DNA of 64,000 nucleotides, taken from NCBI GenBank assembly GCA_012656075.1, contig JAAKBF010000080.1, forward strand, positions 1 through 64,000, given 5' to 3'. Below the pieces are notes generated by a model. It was not told the DNA's origin. It saw only the letters and a list, made by a program, of their open reading frames with translations, and did no database searches. The DNA comes from Phytophthora hibernalis. Its lineage: Eukaryota; Oomycota; Peronosporomycetes; Peronosporales; Peronosporaceae. A program made the translations under genes and the position numbers. Shown here in pieces: positions 47,099 through 57,633 of the stretch (position 1 is its first letter; each line of letters opens with the position of its first letter).

Positions 47099-47289
47099 CT
47101 AGAAATGTGGTACACTCCAAATAAAAATTGAGAGGCAAGCCCTTGAAGAATGAATTCTCTTATCATGCCACAAATAGTAGACTTTCTGCACTCAGATTCT
47201 CTTAAAAGCCCAGCTTTCAGCTAAGTGCCCCTGCTGACACACGGGAATGGGAAATGAGCTGAAACATGGCTGTTTCGAAATGGCTCTGA

Positions 47290-47659
47290 GCCTTGAAGGT
47301 TGCTGGCGCGTTGGAGAGTCCCATCGGAACTACCAATACTTATACAAGCCATCCGGGGCTTGGAACGCGGTATACGGTATATCCTTTGCTCTCATTCAAA
47401 ACTGGTAATAACCGCTGAGCAAGTCCATCCACGAGAAGTCCAGAATGTTGTCCTTGCGAGGCATGGGCATCGTCCGTCGAATGGTATTCAGGTTCATGGC
47501 TCTGTAGTCATGCACAATTCGCCAGCCGTCTGGCTTGCGCACGCAAAATGTTGGTGCCCGTGCGGCGACATCGAAGGTCGGATGAGACCTGCGGTTTCCA
47601 TCTCCCGGACCCATCGAGTGATCTCGGTCTCCTGTTGAGGTGATTGGCGCCACTGCTGG
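47290..47659 (-). pseudogene. First half of the split gypsy reverse transcriptase
   Basis: Read leftward: QQWRQSPQQETEITRWVREM (47655-47595), a shift, APTFCVRKPDGWRIVHDYRA, LDFSWMDLLSGYYQF, a stop at about 47396, then DIPYTAFQAPDGLY and, after another shift, the NAPATF region up to 47290. The RT continues at 44638 after the Harbinger element. On its upstream side the RT joins the LTR at 47660 directly, so gag and protease of this element are missing. Confidence 0.85.
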
Positions 47660-48102
47660 TGTGACGGGAGTCACACGCATCTTTGCCTTAGAGGAAGCGT
47701 TAACGCGTAACCACAACAGACGCCTGGCGTCTCTGTTGTAAGCTGGCCTTCCAGTCGTTTCCGGGTACCGAGTACCAAACGACTTGCGAACTTCCGGGTT
47801 AGAGTTAAACTGACTGTATTAATCTCACTTGTAAGGTTCTAACTACGGTTAACTATCTGCATACTAAACTTCTGTACTCCAAATGGATGGCTCTCCATCA
47901 ACCGTCTACCTTAAGTCCGATTCGTATCTAGTGTAAAATACACAATCGTACATATCCGAGAGACGGGTGTCATACCAACTTATGTGTGGCACGTACTCGT
48001 ACTTAGGAGGGCTTGTGTGGACCACACGGAATAACATTGGGTCTCCCCTTTCATAAGTTCTTTTGCACGGCAAACGGTGTCGGCCAGCGTGGCCCCGTTA
48101 CA
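47660..48102 (-). repeat. Gypsy LTR related to 1789-2209
   Basis: This 443 bp block runs on the minus strand from TGTAACGGGGCCACG (48102) to CCCGTCACA (47660). It shares long runs with the LTR at 1789-2209, including acttgcgaacttccgggtta and the ends. Here it touches RT directly, which implies deletion of the gag-protease part or insertion of a separate LTR copy into the RT gene. Confidence 0.75.
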
Positions 48103-48245
48103 CCCTCCCACACCCAAACGCGAAGCACCTGTCCCAAGGGGAATCCAGCGACGGAGAAGGCGACGCCTCATTCCAGAAACCACGCCAAGAACACACGCGC
48201 CGAAGACCACCGACGCCCTACGGGCACGCGCCACCACTCCCAGAT

Positions 48246-49485
48246 GGGAAAGACTCACGAAGCCAAGGCGCTCAGCGCCGCCGCTGCCATGCCGAAGATA
48301 ACCGCCGCCGCAAAGTAGCAGAAGGCCGCTTCTAAGAAGCCCGGCGATTCGCCACAGCCGCCCCAGACCCAATCCAGCAAGCGCAATGCTGTCCAACTGC
48401 CCGGCCCGCACGATGACGCCAGCAGCCACAGCGAGTCGGACGCCGACGTCACGAACCCTGGGCTCATCATTGGCGACGAGGACGTCAACATGGACACGGC
48501 TCCTGGAGCGAGCGACAAGCAACCGCCGCCGAACCCGATGGAAGAAGCTCCAAAGGAGCCGGTCGCTGATCCAAAAGCTCCGGGAGGCCACGACGACTCG
48601 CAAAAGCCTGGTGCGGGGGCTAAGCACACGGAAACTTCCGAGGAGGCGTCCGCCACGGACATGGAGGTTTGTGGAGAACCCACCAAGTCGTGCCGAGCAC
48701 TATTCTCCGAAGGACTGTTCCGACGAAGTCGACTACGGTGAGTCCGAGCTTGAAGAGGACTACCACGAGCAGGGAGAGGTCCACGACCCCAACAAGTCCC
48801 CACCGCTCACGGAGCAGCAACGCGCCTTGCATCCCGGGAGCCCTGCCACTCCTCGCAGCGCCGCTGCCGTTGCGCGGAGCGCAGAGCGTGAGAAGGCAGA
48901 GCGCGAGACCGCGCGGACCCCGAGCGGATCACCCAAGTCATTACGAACGTCGTGGAGGGCGAAGAAGTGCCGGCAGAGATGCTCCGGTCCGACAACCGGC
49001 AGCACCTCGCCGACCGAGCCCGCGCCGGCCAAGCTGCCGAGCAGCACCGCGACTCCAAGCGCGAACACGAGACCACGTCTCCCGGCACGCGAGAACAGCT
49101 GCTCGCATTGCAATGTTGGTCCGTCCCTGAGTACCGCCGGTACCTGCGACTGAGTCGCGCGCCTGGCCAGACCGTCTCTCACTACGACGAGTGTCCGGTC
49201 GTGCTGCTCGCCGACACAGGTCTGGCCCGACAGTCCAACGAGACCGACTTCAGGGCGTGGCTCCACCACATGGGGTACTCCCTGCCCGAGTTCTTGGCCT
49301 CGCCTTATCGAATCGATTGGCTGGCCCAGCGGCGTCTTCGCTTTCGCATGGCAAAGATGATTATCGAGGACCAGTGGCACAAGCGGCACTTCGACCGCAA
49401 TATTCCCGCGCCGCGGGTGATCCTCGAGGAGGTGGTGCAGAAGATAGAGAAGTCATGGCAGTCCCAGCCGATAGAACCTCGAAGT
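48246..49485 (+). pseudogene. Gag of a gypsy element (acidic head, capsid-like core)
   Basis: From Met 48246 the frame changes three times, but a continuous Gag is evident: an acidic, Pro-rich head (LIIGDEDVNMDTAPGASDKQ near 48460), DCSDEVDYGESELEEDYHEQ near 48720, and then a helical core from 48952 (LLALQCWSVPEYRRYLRLSR, NETDFRAWLHHMGYSLPEFL, RIDWLAQRRLRFRMAKMIIE). It ends abruptly near 49485, where the end of an oppositely oriented chromodomain begins. No zinc knuckle or protease follows. Confidence 0.65.
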
Positions 49486-49489
49486 GTTC

Positions 49490-52400
49490 TCGGACCGGTT
49501 ACCGCCGACCGGCTCCGTGGGAGCGCTCGTAGGCGTCCACGACATCGGCGCAGTCCTCCGAGAGGCGGCTACCGGACTCTCATGTGCCCTGAGCCTCGGG
49601 ATAGCCGCGCCACTTCACCAGATACTGGTAGTGGCCGATACGCCCGCGGCGCTTCAGTAGCTTCTCAACATGGAAGTAGAGCGCCCTCGTTTCCGATCAA
49701 TGGGGGCGGGGGACACAACGGACGCGTCGACCGACCATGATGCTCCGCATCGCTCGATGGCGTCGTACGCCTCTGCGACTTACGTCCCGTCAACTCGTGG
49801 GTCTCTTCTGGACGCGGTTGAGGGCTGCCAGCGGCTCCTGGAGGCGCAGCGGGTGGACCTTGCGTCCCTGCGCGGACGCGTGCAGAGCGTCGAAGCGGCG
49901 ATGGCCTCTGATCGGAACGTCCATCAGGACCTGGATCGTCTCGGGTGTGTAACACGTGATCTGCAAGATCAGTTCGTCCAGCTGAACCGGGGTCTGTCTC
50001 AGCTGGACCGCAGTAAAGCGGAGGCCCAACAGGCGCTTCGGAATGATCACTCCGCTCTCGAAGAGCCTCTCGGTTGGATTCGCCAGCTCTACAACCGCGT
50101 GGTGGAGTTGGAGAACCGTGCCCCTGCGGTCGTGGTGGCACCGGCGGCGGCTCCAGCTCTGACTCAGGCCGACGTGATGCAGATGATGGCGAATGCCGTT
50201 CGGCAGTACTCGAGTTCGTCGGACTCGACGAGTCACCCGCCTCAGCAGCCACCTCCGCCGGGTGGTACGGCTTGAGCAAGCCCACGTAGAACGTCGGGTG
50301 CGTGGCCATAGCCGACGGCAAGTCCAACGTGTACGCGTTGCCGTGGAACACAATGACCGTGAACGGCCCCACTAACCGAGGACGGAGCTTCGTGCTGCCC
50401 ACAGCGGTGACCGCCTGCATAGGAAGATTCTTCGCGTTTAAGAGGACCTGGTCCCCTAATACAAACACCTGTGTGTTCTTACGCCCCTGTATATCACTGT
50501 TTTCTTTCTGAGTGTCTTGTGCCGCCGCCATAGCATCTCGGACGCGCTGTCTTACCGCCTCTCCTGTCTCAATGAACGTGAGCAGGTTCCGTTTGACGGA
50601 CGAGCGAAGACCTTTGAGGCCACGGGGATCCTGGGCGACAGCCTCTCCCTCACCCAAATTTGAAGCCGGAGGCAACGACAACGGCGTACGCGGGTGCCGC
50701 AGCCCGTTAACGTAGAATGGGGTGAAACACGTCGATGCATGCACCGCATTGTTGAGTGCAAACTCCACTTGAGGCAGCAACGTGCTCCACTTCGTGGGTT
50801 CTTCGGCGCAGACGCTGCGCAGCACGTCTTCCAACACGCGGTTCACCCGCTCGGTTTCACCGTCCGTCTGCGGATGATCCGCCCTGGACATATCCAGTCT
50901 CGTACCGAGAAGGCGGAACAAGTGTGTCCAGAAGTGTGACACGAAGCAGGGATCCCGATCGCTTACGAACGCCTCCGGGAGGCCATGGTGTCGAAAGACA
51001 TTATTGACAAAGAGCTGAGCCGCCTGCGGCGCTGTCACGCTCATCTTCACCGCGGCCTGCCGTATCATCTTGCTCAGACGGCAGACGAAGACCAGAATGC
51101 CAGTATGGCCGCGCGTATCTGCCGGAAGCTCAAAGATGAAGTCCATGCTCACCGAGCGCCAACAATCCGCCGGTACCGGCAAACTCATCAAAGGAGCGGA
51201 CGACGAGGTAGCGGGCTTCACACGCTGACACGTTTCACACGTTTGCACGTACGTGCGCACCCACTTGTCGCAAGTCTTCGTCGTTGGGAACGACAAGACG
51301 AGGTTCCTCCCGTCATCGACTTGGTAGTAGAGTATGCCATCGGCCATCGAATAGCGGTGCAGCCGTGATCGCTGCCGAGCAGTGAGCTTCACCGCCTTCG
51401 CAGGAGCCTTCAACGCCGTGATCAGATCTGCAAGATCATCGTCGTCAGCATACGCCTCGCGTAGCAGCTCATGGAGCGGAGACTTGAGGTACGCAACGTG
51501 CGCCAGCTCGTAGTCCGGTCGTCGAGAGAGCGCGTCCGCGAGGATATTCTGCTTACCCGGCTTATACTCCACGGTGAAGTTGTACTCGGCGAAGAACGAG
51601 AGCCACCTCGCCATGCGCTGGGAGAGGTGGGGCGACGACGTCGCAGTGTAGATCACAAAGGGTTTGCTGTCGAGCAGGTGCACCCGAAACTTCAAGCTCG
51701 CAATCTGAGCTTCGCGGGCTTGAACCTGAGGACAAACAGCACCGACCGAGGCTTGGTCAGAAGCCTCGAGAGCAGCCCGATGTTTGGCCACTTGCTCGGT
51801 ATAGGCCACCAAGGCAGCCTTGAAACGCTCACGGTCCTGGTGGAGGAGACGTTGCTTCGACGTCACCGAAGCCTCGGCCGTGGTCGCGCGAGCAGCCCAG
51901 AGTCCCACGATGCGGTCGTGGTCGGCGATAGCAGCGTTGGCCTGACGCAGGTGCGCGGCCGCCTGTTCATGCTCGTCCTTGAGAGCGACGTAAGACTGAC
52001 GAAGGCTATCCAGAGAGTACTCTCGTCGCTGGCAGCTTGGTGCTGAAGCGCTCGAACTGCTCGCGTTCTCGCGTTTCTGCCTGGAGACGGTTCTCGGTGT
52101 CAGCGAGCCGACCCTTGAGCTCCGCCGCCTCGTTACGAAGGTCGATGACGAGCTCAGCCTCACCCGGTGGAAGTTGGGCGGGAGCCACAGCGGCATTCAG
52201 AACCTCACCGAGGTCTGTGGCTTGCTCCATCCGGCTGTCGAGCGACGAATCGACTCGCCGAGGACGCTGACGGGCCACACCAACCAAGAGCTGACCCATT
52301 GGAGGAGACGCTGCTCGACCAGAGCAGAGACCGAAGGCTCGGTCGGAGCAACGGGAGTGGGAGTGACGCCGGAGGTGTCGGTCTGACACCCTACCGAGAC

Positions 52401-52773
52401 AAGTCGAGTGTCCTGGGCGCCCAAGGGTCCGGAGACCGCTGCGGGGTAGGTATGCCAGGACAGGCGAGGCGTCGGGCGATGACGGAGGTGTGCGAAGTGG
52501 TGAACCCTCGTCTGCACCATCGTCAGCCGGCGGAGGACCATCGGGATGTTGTGGATTCGGTACCGAAGACTCAGCAGGGCTAGGAACGTCGACAAGAGCA
52601 TCGGCAGGCTCCGGCGATCGTGCTTGTGATATCGAAGGAAGATGGAACGAAGAGTTAGAAGGAGTGCAGGAGGTTGATGTGATGAAGATGGAGCAGCCTA
52701 CCTCGTCGCCCGGAGTGATGGCACGAAGAGCGGCGGCAGTCGCGTCGCTGAGAAGTCGCGACGGATGAGTCAT
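49490..52773 (-). pseudogene. Gag coiled coil fused to RNase H end, integrase and chromodomain
   Basis: Read leftward from Met 52773, 66 bp inside the LTR at 52840-53713. A Pro/Ser-rich Gag head and helix (LVIDLRNEAAELKGRLADTE) shift frame near 52015 into an 843-codon open frame (stop at 49665). Its first ~170 residues are coiled coil (LKDEHEQAAAHLRQANAAIA). It then passes without a break into the end of RNase H (LSFFAEYNFTVEYKPGKQNI, LADALSRRPDYE), then integrase (TCETCQRVKPATSSSAPLM; SMDFIFELPADT; FVSDRDPCFVSHFW; QTDGETERVNRVLEDVLR, all three catalytic residues kept) and FYVGLLKPYHPAE. After a shift near 49690 a chromodomain follows (HVEKLLKRRGRIGHYQYLVK; its WE position is a TGA). Protease, RT and most RNase H are deleted in frame; the zinc His/His part of integrase also looks shortened. 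Confidence 0.85.
49670..50275 (+). other. 201-codon antisense open frame with coiled-coil look
   Basis: On the strand opposite the integrase-chromodomain linker an ATG at 49670 opens 201 codons. The product would be rich in Leu, Gln, Asp and Val with heptad-like spacing (LEAQRVDLASLRGRVQSVEA, VTRDLQDQFVQLNRGLSQLD) and end in QYSSSSDSTSHPPQQPPPPG. The minus-strand reading of the same DNA is Pro/Arg/Ser/Gly-rich linker. It may be a chance product of GC-rich codon bias, an inverted gag piece, or a true antisense gene; no known family is recognised. Confidence 0.3.
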
Positions 52774-52839
52774 GGTGTGGAGATGCGAAGCGCGACGACG
52801 CGCACTACTTGTGGGAGCTTGCGTCGAGGCGGGGGCAGT

Positions 52840-53713
52840 TGTGGTGTTGGGTTTTGGGGCGCTCGGTCGCCAGTCGGTAAGGTTGCCCTTGCTGAAGGAA
52901 AGTGACCGGCGTGCCCTGATTGGCCGATTACATTCCCCACGCCACAGTGACCACGATAGTTTAGTGACCGAGGCCTCGGTCGGGCATAATAAATCCCCGG
53001 CCGGCAGTACGAACCCTCGTTTGTACCCATTTCAGTTTCGTACCATCGGTCTTATACAGGATCACATACTGGGATCGGTTCACACTGGATATTTGTATTT
53101 ACGTATAGGACTAGCTATTGGATTGACTACAGAGGCTCTCAGAGCCATAGATCGACAGAAATAAATCAGCAGTCTTCCCCCAAGTCACCAAGGATCAAGT
53201 CCGTCTTCGGTAAGTCTAGCTAGCTTATCTTAGGGTCTGGGTACGCTCGGCTTGTTGGGATGCTGGTCAGCGAGCCTAAGGTACATTGAACCGAGGGTTT
53301 GTTGCTGGTCAGTCCAAGAGATTAGAGTGGCGCAGTGTTGGGAACGACGAGAAGCGTCGTTCACCATACATTATAGTGGAACCGAGTGTTCCATACATAT
53401 TTACTACCCGCCGAGGTTTTACCTCGGCAAACCCGTATTAGGCTTGACAGCCGGTACCCTTCCTTCTGAGGGACTGCGGGGTTCGCGCGAAAGCGCAATA
53501 TTGCATACTAGCCCTCGCTCGTGGCTAGTGGTGCATGTTATTGGGTTGACTTAAAACAACCTAGGTGTACAAAGGGTTCACATCCAACCCGGTGTAAGGG
53601 ATCGTTCCTGGTCTTCAGGTTAGATCCAACACTCGTTGATCTGACAAGGAGGAGCGAGTGTTGTTGGTGCGACTCATACCATTTGGTAGTGAGAATTTCT
53701 GCGTGATCCTACA
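52840..53713 (-). repeat. 874 bp LTR of the Gag-integrase fusion element
   Basis: On the minus strand it runs from TGTAGGATCACGC (53713) to CCCAACACCACA (52840). An inverted copy of 872 bp lies at 56762-57633; about 94% of bases match by eye over the first 250. It lies 66 bp upstream of the Gag ATG at 52773, so it is the 5' LTR of that element. A TATA-like tattataccc/tttattat phrase lies within it. Confidence 0.88.
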
Positions 53714-53719
53714 CGACAC

Positions 53720-55411
53720 GTGAGTTTATCATCGATCGAGATATCTATTGAACCGTCCTTTTGAGCATTTGGCTGATCGGTGCCGTTGCCTAAAAATGTA
53801 TGCGGGGTAGCCGCTCGCTCTGAGAATGCTAGGGATAAAACACCTTGAGCTTTTGCGACTTGAAGCCACTCGACTGTATACTTAAACCATTCAGTCAAGT
53901 TGGCATCGGCTTCGGCATCTGATAAATCTTCTGACGCTGCATTGACACTGGAGCGCCGTAAATAATACGTTTCCAGCGGGCACACAATCGAATTTAGCAG
54001 AGGATAAAATCGGTTCATCTTGCCGTGCAGAATTCACTTCATGCATGGCGCGGTATACTTTTCTATGTACCCGTTTGAGAAGTTCCGTTCTGACCTTGAG
54101 AACACTTGCAAGCACATCGGAAGCTGTCTGTTCGGAACGAACTTCTTCAATATGGTGCGGGATCCTATTCTGTGCACGCGAGGTTTCACTAACTGTCGTG
54201 ATTATGGAAGCTGGACTTGAGCATTCCGACTCCGAAGAAAAGGTGGCTCCTTGGTGAGAATCCTCCGACCCCGGCAAAGATAGACGAGATTGTAGAAGTT
54301 CTGGTACTGAAAACTTCGTTCGAGGGTCTAGCAGCAAAATAACAACATTATCCGCGCTGATAGCAGCAACCGCTTGTGAACATGATCTTGCATACGCTTC
54401 AGATAAATTAGCCGGATCTCCGAAAAGTTTGCAATTTGAACCGGTACACGCGGAAGGTTGGAATCGTTCGTAGTTTGGTTCCTCCGGGCGTGAAGTTGAT
54501 AAACGTTGAGTTCATCACCATCAAGTGTATCTTCTGCATCATTTAACAAAACAATCAGCTCCTACGCCAACCGATCCTTTCGTTGCACTTCGTCCTGTGC
54601 TAAATGCGCTAACGAGTTACTGACGGCTTCCATCTCCTGCATGAGACTTCACTCAGCAAACGTGATGTTGTGATACAATGACCGATCTCCGTGGGTCCCT
54701 AGCGCGTTGAAGTAGTATTCAAATGCTGGATAATTGAGTATCGTTTGCCTGAAAATCTTCGAAATCGTCGCTACCCGAGTGTCTCCATCGTTCATAACGC
54801 CGAGGACAGGCAGACCATGAAATTTCTGCAACTCTGTAAGTCGATGTGAGCGCTGGTAAAGAAAAATAGTCATTTAGGTTGCGGACTTCTTCGATCTGGT
54901 CGTCTCCTTTGAACTCTTAACCAGGAGTGCATGTAGCTGTGCGGTTTGTGGTGTATTGGTGGTTGGGTTCCAAATGTAAACCGTCTTCTTGTTGTCGAGT
55001 GAGCAGTCCTAATCTGTAGCTCAAGCAGAGGTTTAAGACGTGCATCATGCAGTCAGTCTGGATAGATCGTCTAAATAATCGCGATAACTTCTTTGCGCTG
55101 TTCGTCGTATCTGACACAGAAAATTGTGTCATTTTCTCAAATCCATAAAGCGACTTGATCGAAGGCGTTCAGAGGAATGGGAGCCGCTCTCAACAGTTAC
55201 AAACAATGCGATGTAGCGGGTTCTCCAGGTGTGGTCGATAAAGCACACCGACACACCAACAACGCCTTTTTCGTAGTTGCTTGACCAAGAGTCGTGGTGC
55301 AAATTGAAGAACAGCATGTAGTATGCCAGTTTGAACTCCAGCATCAACAGCGCTAATATCATATTGCAAACAAGAGGAAATTGCGCATTCGCCATGGTGC
55401 GGTATGCACAT
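53720..55411 (-). pseudogene. hAT-type transposase relic
   Basis: Leftward reading shows KLAYYMLFFNLHHDSWSSNY near 55330, FIDHTWRTRYIALFVTVESG near 55240, TQFSVSDTTNSAKKLSRLFR and QTDCMMHVLNLCL at 55130-55030, LQKFHGLPVLGVMNDGDTRV near 54830, and LLDPRTKFSVPELLQSR near 54334. Later come RTELLKRVHRKVYRAMHE (54120) and NLTEWFKYTVEWLQVAK (about 53900). This order fits a hAT transposase with DPRxK before the C-terminal part. It is broken by several frame changes. The gene is cut off near 53718 by the LTR, so the C-terminal dimer domain is lost. Confidence 0.7.
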
Positions 55412-56289
55412 GGTGATGGCGCTGTTGCCTCAGGGTCCCCCGTTGCAACTGAAATTAACGTTTTAAGAGCTAGGGTGAATGTCGCAATTCAAAAAATGGA
55501 GAGGAGAGCTAAAGGCCAGGCTGCTGCAGGGATTTACGTACATTATCGAACGTATGCACTACCTGGAAAAATAAATGGAGGACCTGCACGATCTAAAAAT
55601 AAATAGTCGGATATATAATCTGTGTCACTCATGCCATTCTATCTCGAGCGACGAACAAGACAAGAATCAAGAGGCGCTGATAAGTCTACCGGGGTTTAGT
55701 TCTTGCATTTACGGTATCCTTGTGGTTCATTTTGGTTCGGGGTCGCAATGAGCAGGCCACACGTCGCCCTTACGCAAGTCAGTCTGCGACGCGAGCAACG
55801 CTAAGCAAGCAGCCCTGCCGTGGATTGGCAACATCGACGTCGAAGCTTGTGGCTCGCTAGCAATTTCGGTCCGCTGGATTTCGACCTGCTCCCGACGGAA
55901 CACTACACTTTCATCTTTGGGGGCTTCTCGCTTACCCGACGATAGCAGGTCCCCGTATGTGTCATGCAAGTTCGGAACTCGTGGATGGGCGAGTCTGTAG
56001 CTTCTCCTACTCGATGAATCCAGGCACTACAGTCATGGTCCTTCGTCAAGCTGCTGGTAGGAACTCATCCATCGCACTCCATGGATCTGGTCTGACCAAT
56101 TGTCCGGATTGTCTACAACAGGCTGATGAGTGGAGCGGACGTGACCAAGTGTATCGGTGCTCGAGTTTCGCCTGCCGGTTCGAGCAACGGCTACGATATA
56201 TGCACTGTATCCAAGATGATGCCACATAAAGGAGTTCAATCGCGGCTCCCTGTATTCACGGCCAGCTTCAGCAGCCTTTCAACTCGAGC
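55412..56289. other. Stretch without clear gene
   Basis: This may include 5' sequence of the hAT relic, but no motif could be followed beyond about 55411. Short frames on both strands show no recognised family. Confidence 0.4.
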
Positions 56290-56755
56290 TATACAGCCTC
56301 TTGAGTAAGTTCGTTTTTCCTGATTTACTAACGGCTTGGGGACAGTGGTTCATTCCGCCACGAGTCATTAATTTGGGGACTGCCATTCGGCACGTTTCTC
56401 TACAAGCAATCAACATCATGCATTTAGTCCATATCAAAAATGAATGGCACTTCGCTGTTTGCGTACTTCACCCTCGTAGTCCGCGCCGTCCAATCCGTTC
56501 ACTCACCCAGTCTTCAAAGCCGCCCAGTTGGTCAACCCGCCCCCTCAACACTCTCCATCAACGAGGTTTTGCTGAGATCTGCGTGGTTTGTCGCAGATTC
56601 GAAAGTGAGCTCTTCTGGCTGCCGATATCGTCTTGCATGGTTCGCCGCAAATCACGAGGTGAGGCTTCACTTCGTCGATCACATCGTCTCTGTAGCCTTC
56701 CAGCCGCCTACCGTCGACTTCCACCGCCCACGTATTGGCGCTTCAAACACGAGAC
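56290..56755 (+). pseudogene. Possible Ulp1/C48-type protease fragment
   Basis: A plus-strand frame reads ARVINL-like and HW-like phrases: FIPPRVINLGTAIRHV, then AINIMHLVHIKNEWHFAVCV. A block with a His next to a Trp after INxxH resembles the His region of Ulp1-like (C48) cysteine proteases, which are carried by some oomycete transposons. The Asp and Cys motifs are not seen. The frame runs into the LTR at 56762. This is a weak call. Confidence 0.25.
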
Positions 56756-56761
56756 ATGTCG

Positions 56762-57633
56762 TGTAGGATCACGCAGAAATTCTCACTACCAAATGGTATG
56801 AGTCGCACCAACAACACTCGCTTCCCTTGTCAGGTCGACGAGCGTTGGATCGAACCTGAAGACCAGGAACGATCCCTTACACCGGGTTGGATGTGAACCC
56901 TCTGTACACCTAGGTTGTAATAGGCCAACCCAATAACCTGCACCACTAGCCTCGAGCGAGGGCTAGTATGCAATATTGTGCTTTCGCGCGAACCCCCGCA
57001 GTCCCTCAGAAGGAAGGGTACCGGCTGTCAAGCCTAATATGGGTTTGCCGAGGTAAAACCTCGGCGGGTAGTAAAGTATGTATGGAACACTCGGTTCCAC
57101 TATAATATATGGTGAACGACGCTTCTCGTCGCTCCCAACACTGCGCCGCTCTAATCTCTTGACTGACCAGCAACAAACCCTCGGTTCAATGTACCTTAGG
57201 CTCGCTGACCAGCATCCCACAAGCCGAGCGTATCCAGACCCTAAGATAAGCTAGCTAGACTTACCGAAGACGGACTTGATCCTTGGTGACTTGGGGGAAG
57301 ACTGCTGATTTATTTCTGTCGATCTATGGCTCTGAGAGCCTCTGTAGTCAATCCAATAGCTAGTCCTATACGTAAATACAAATATCCAGTGTGAACCGAT
57401 CCCAGTATGTGATCCTGTATAAGACCGATGGTACGAAACTGAAATGGGTACAAATGAGGGTTCGTACTGCCGGCCGGGGATTTATTATACCCGACCGAGC
57501 CCTCGGTCACTAAACTGCTACGGTCACTGCCGCGCGGGGAATGTAATCCGCCAATCGGAGCACGCTGATCACCTTCTTTCAACAAAGGCAACCTTGCCGA
57601 CTGGCGACCGAGCGCTCAAAACCCAACACCACA
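56762..57633 (+). repeat. 872 bp LTR, inverted copy of 52840-53713
   Basis: Runs from TGTAGGATCACGC to CCCAACACCACA on the plus strand. Both LTRs are preceded by a similar short phrase reading into the LTR start (cgtgtcg and catgtcg). The sequence after its end does not match the leader of the element at 52773, and no gag follows. It may be a solo LTR or the relic of a second insertion. Confidence 0.88.

Larger units (their letters stand above)
44639..47289 (+). mobile_element. PIF/Harbinger element inserted in gypsy RT
   Basis: A 2.65 kb insert splits the RT gene. Its ends are short inverted repeats: tcagagatatttcgaa at 44639-44654 and, inverted, tcagagccatttcgaa at 47289-47274 (two mismatches). 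It carries two genes facing each other: a DDE transposase (+) and a Myb/SANT-like protein (-), the known two-gene layout of Harbinger elements. On both sides the interrupted RT reads in the same direction (PATF.. to the right, GIRRILQDLADICKSYFDD to the left). A clean 3 bp target duplication could not be confirmed. Confidence 0.85.

Noticed and set aside
47660..48102. LTR considered as the 5' LTR of the plus-strand gag at 48246
   Set aside because: Its near relative at 1789-2209 stands upstream of a minus-strand gag, and the RT on its left is also minus, so the minus orientation is preferred. The alternative cannot be excluded.
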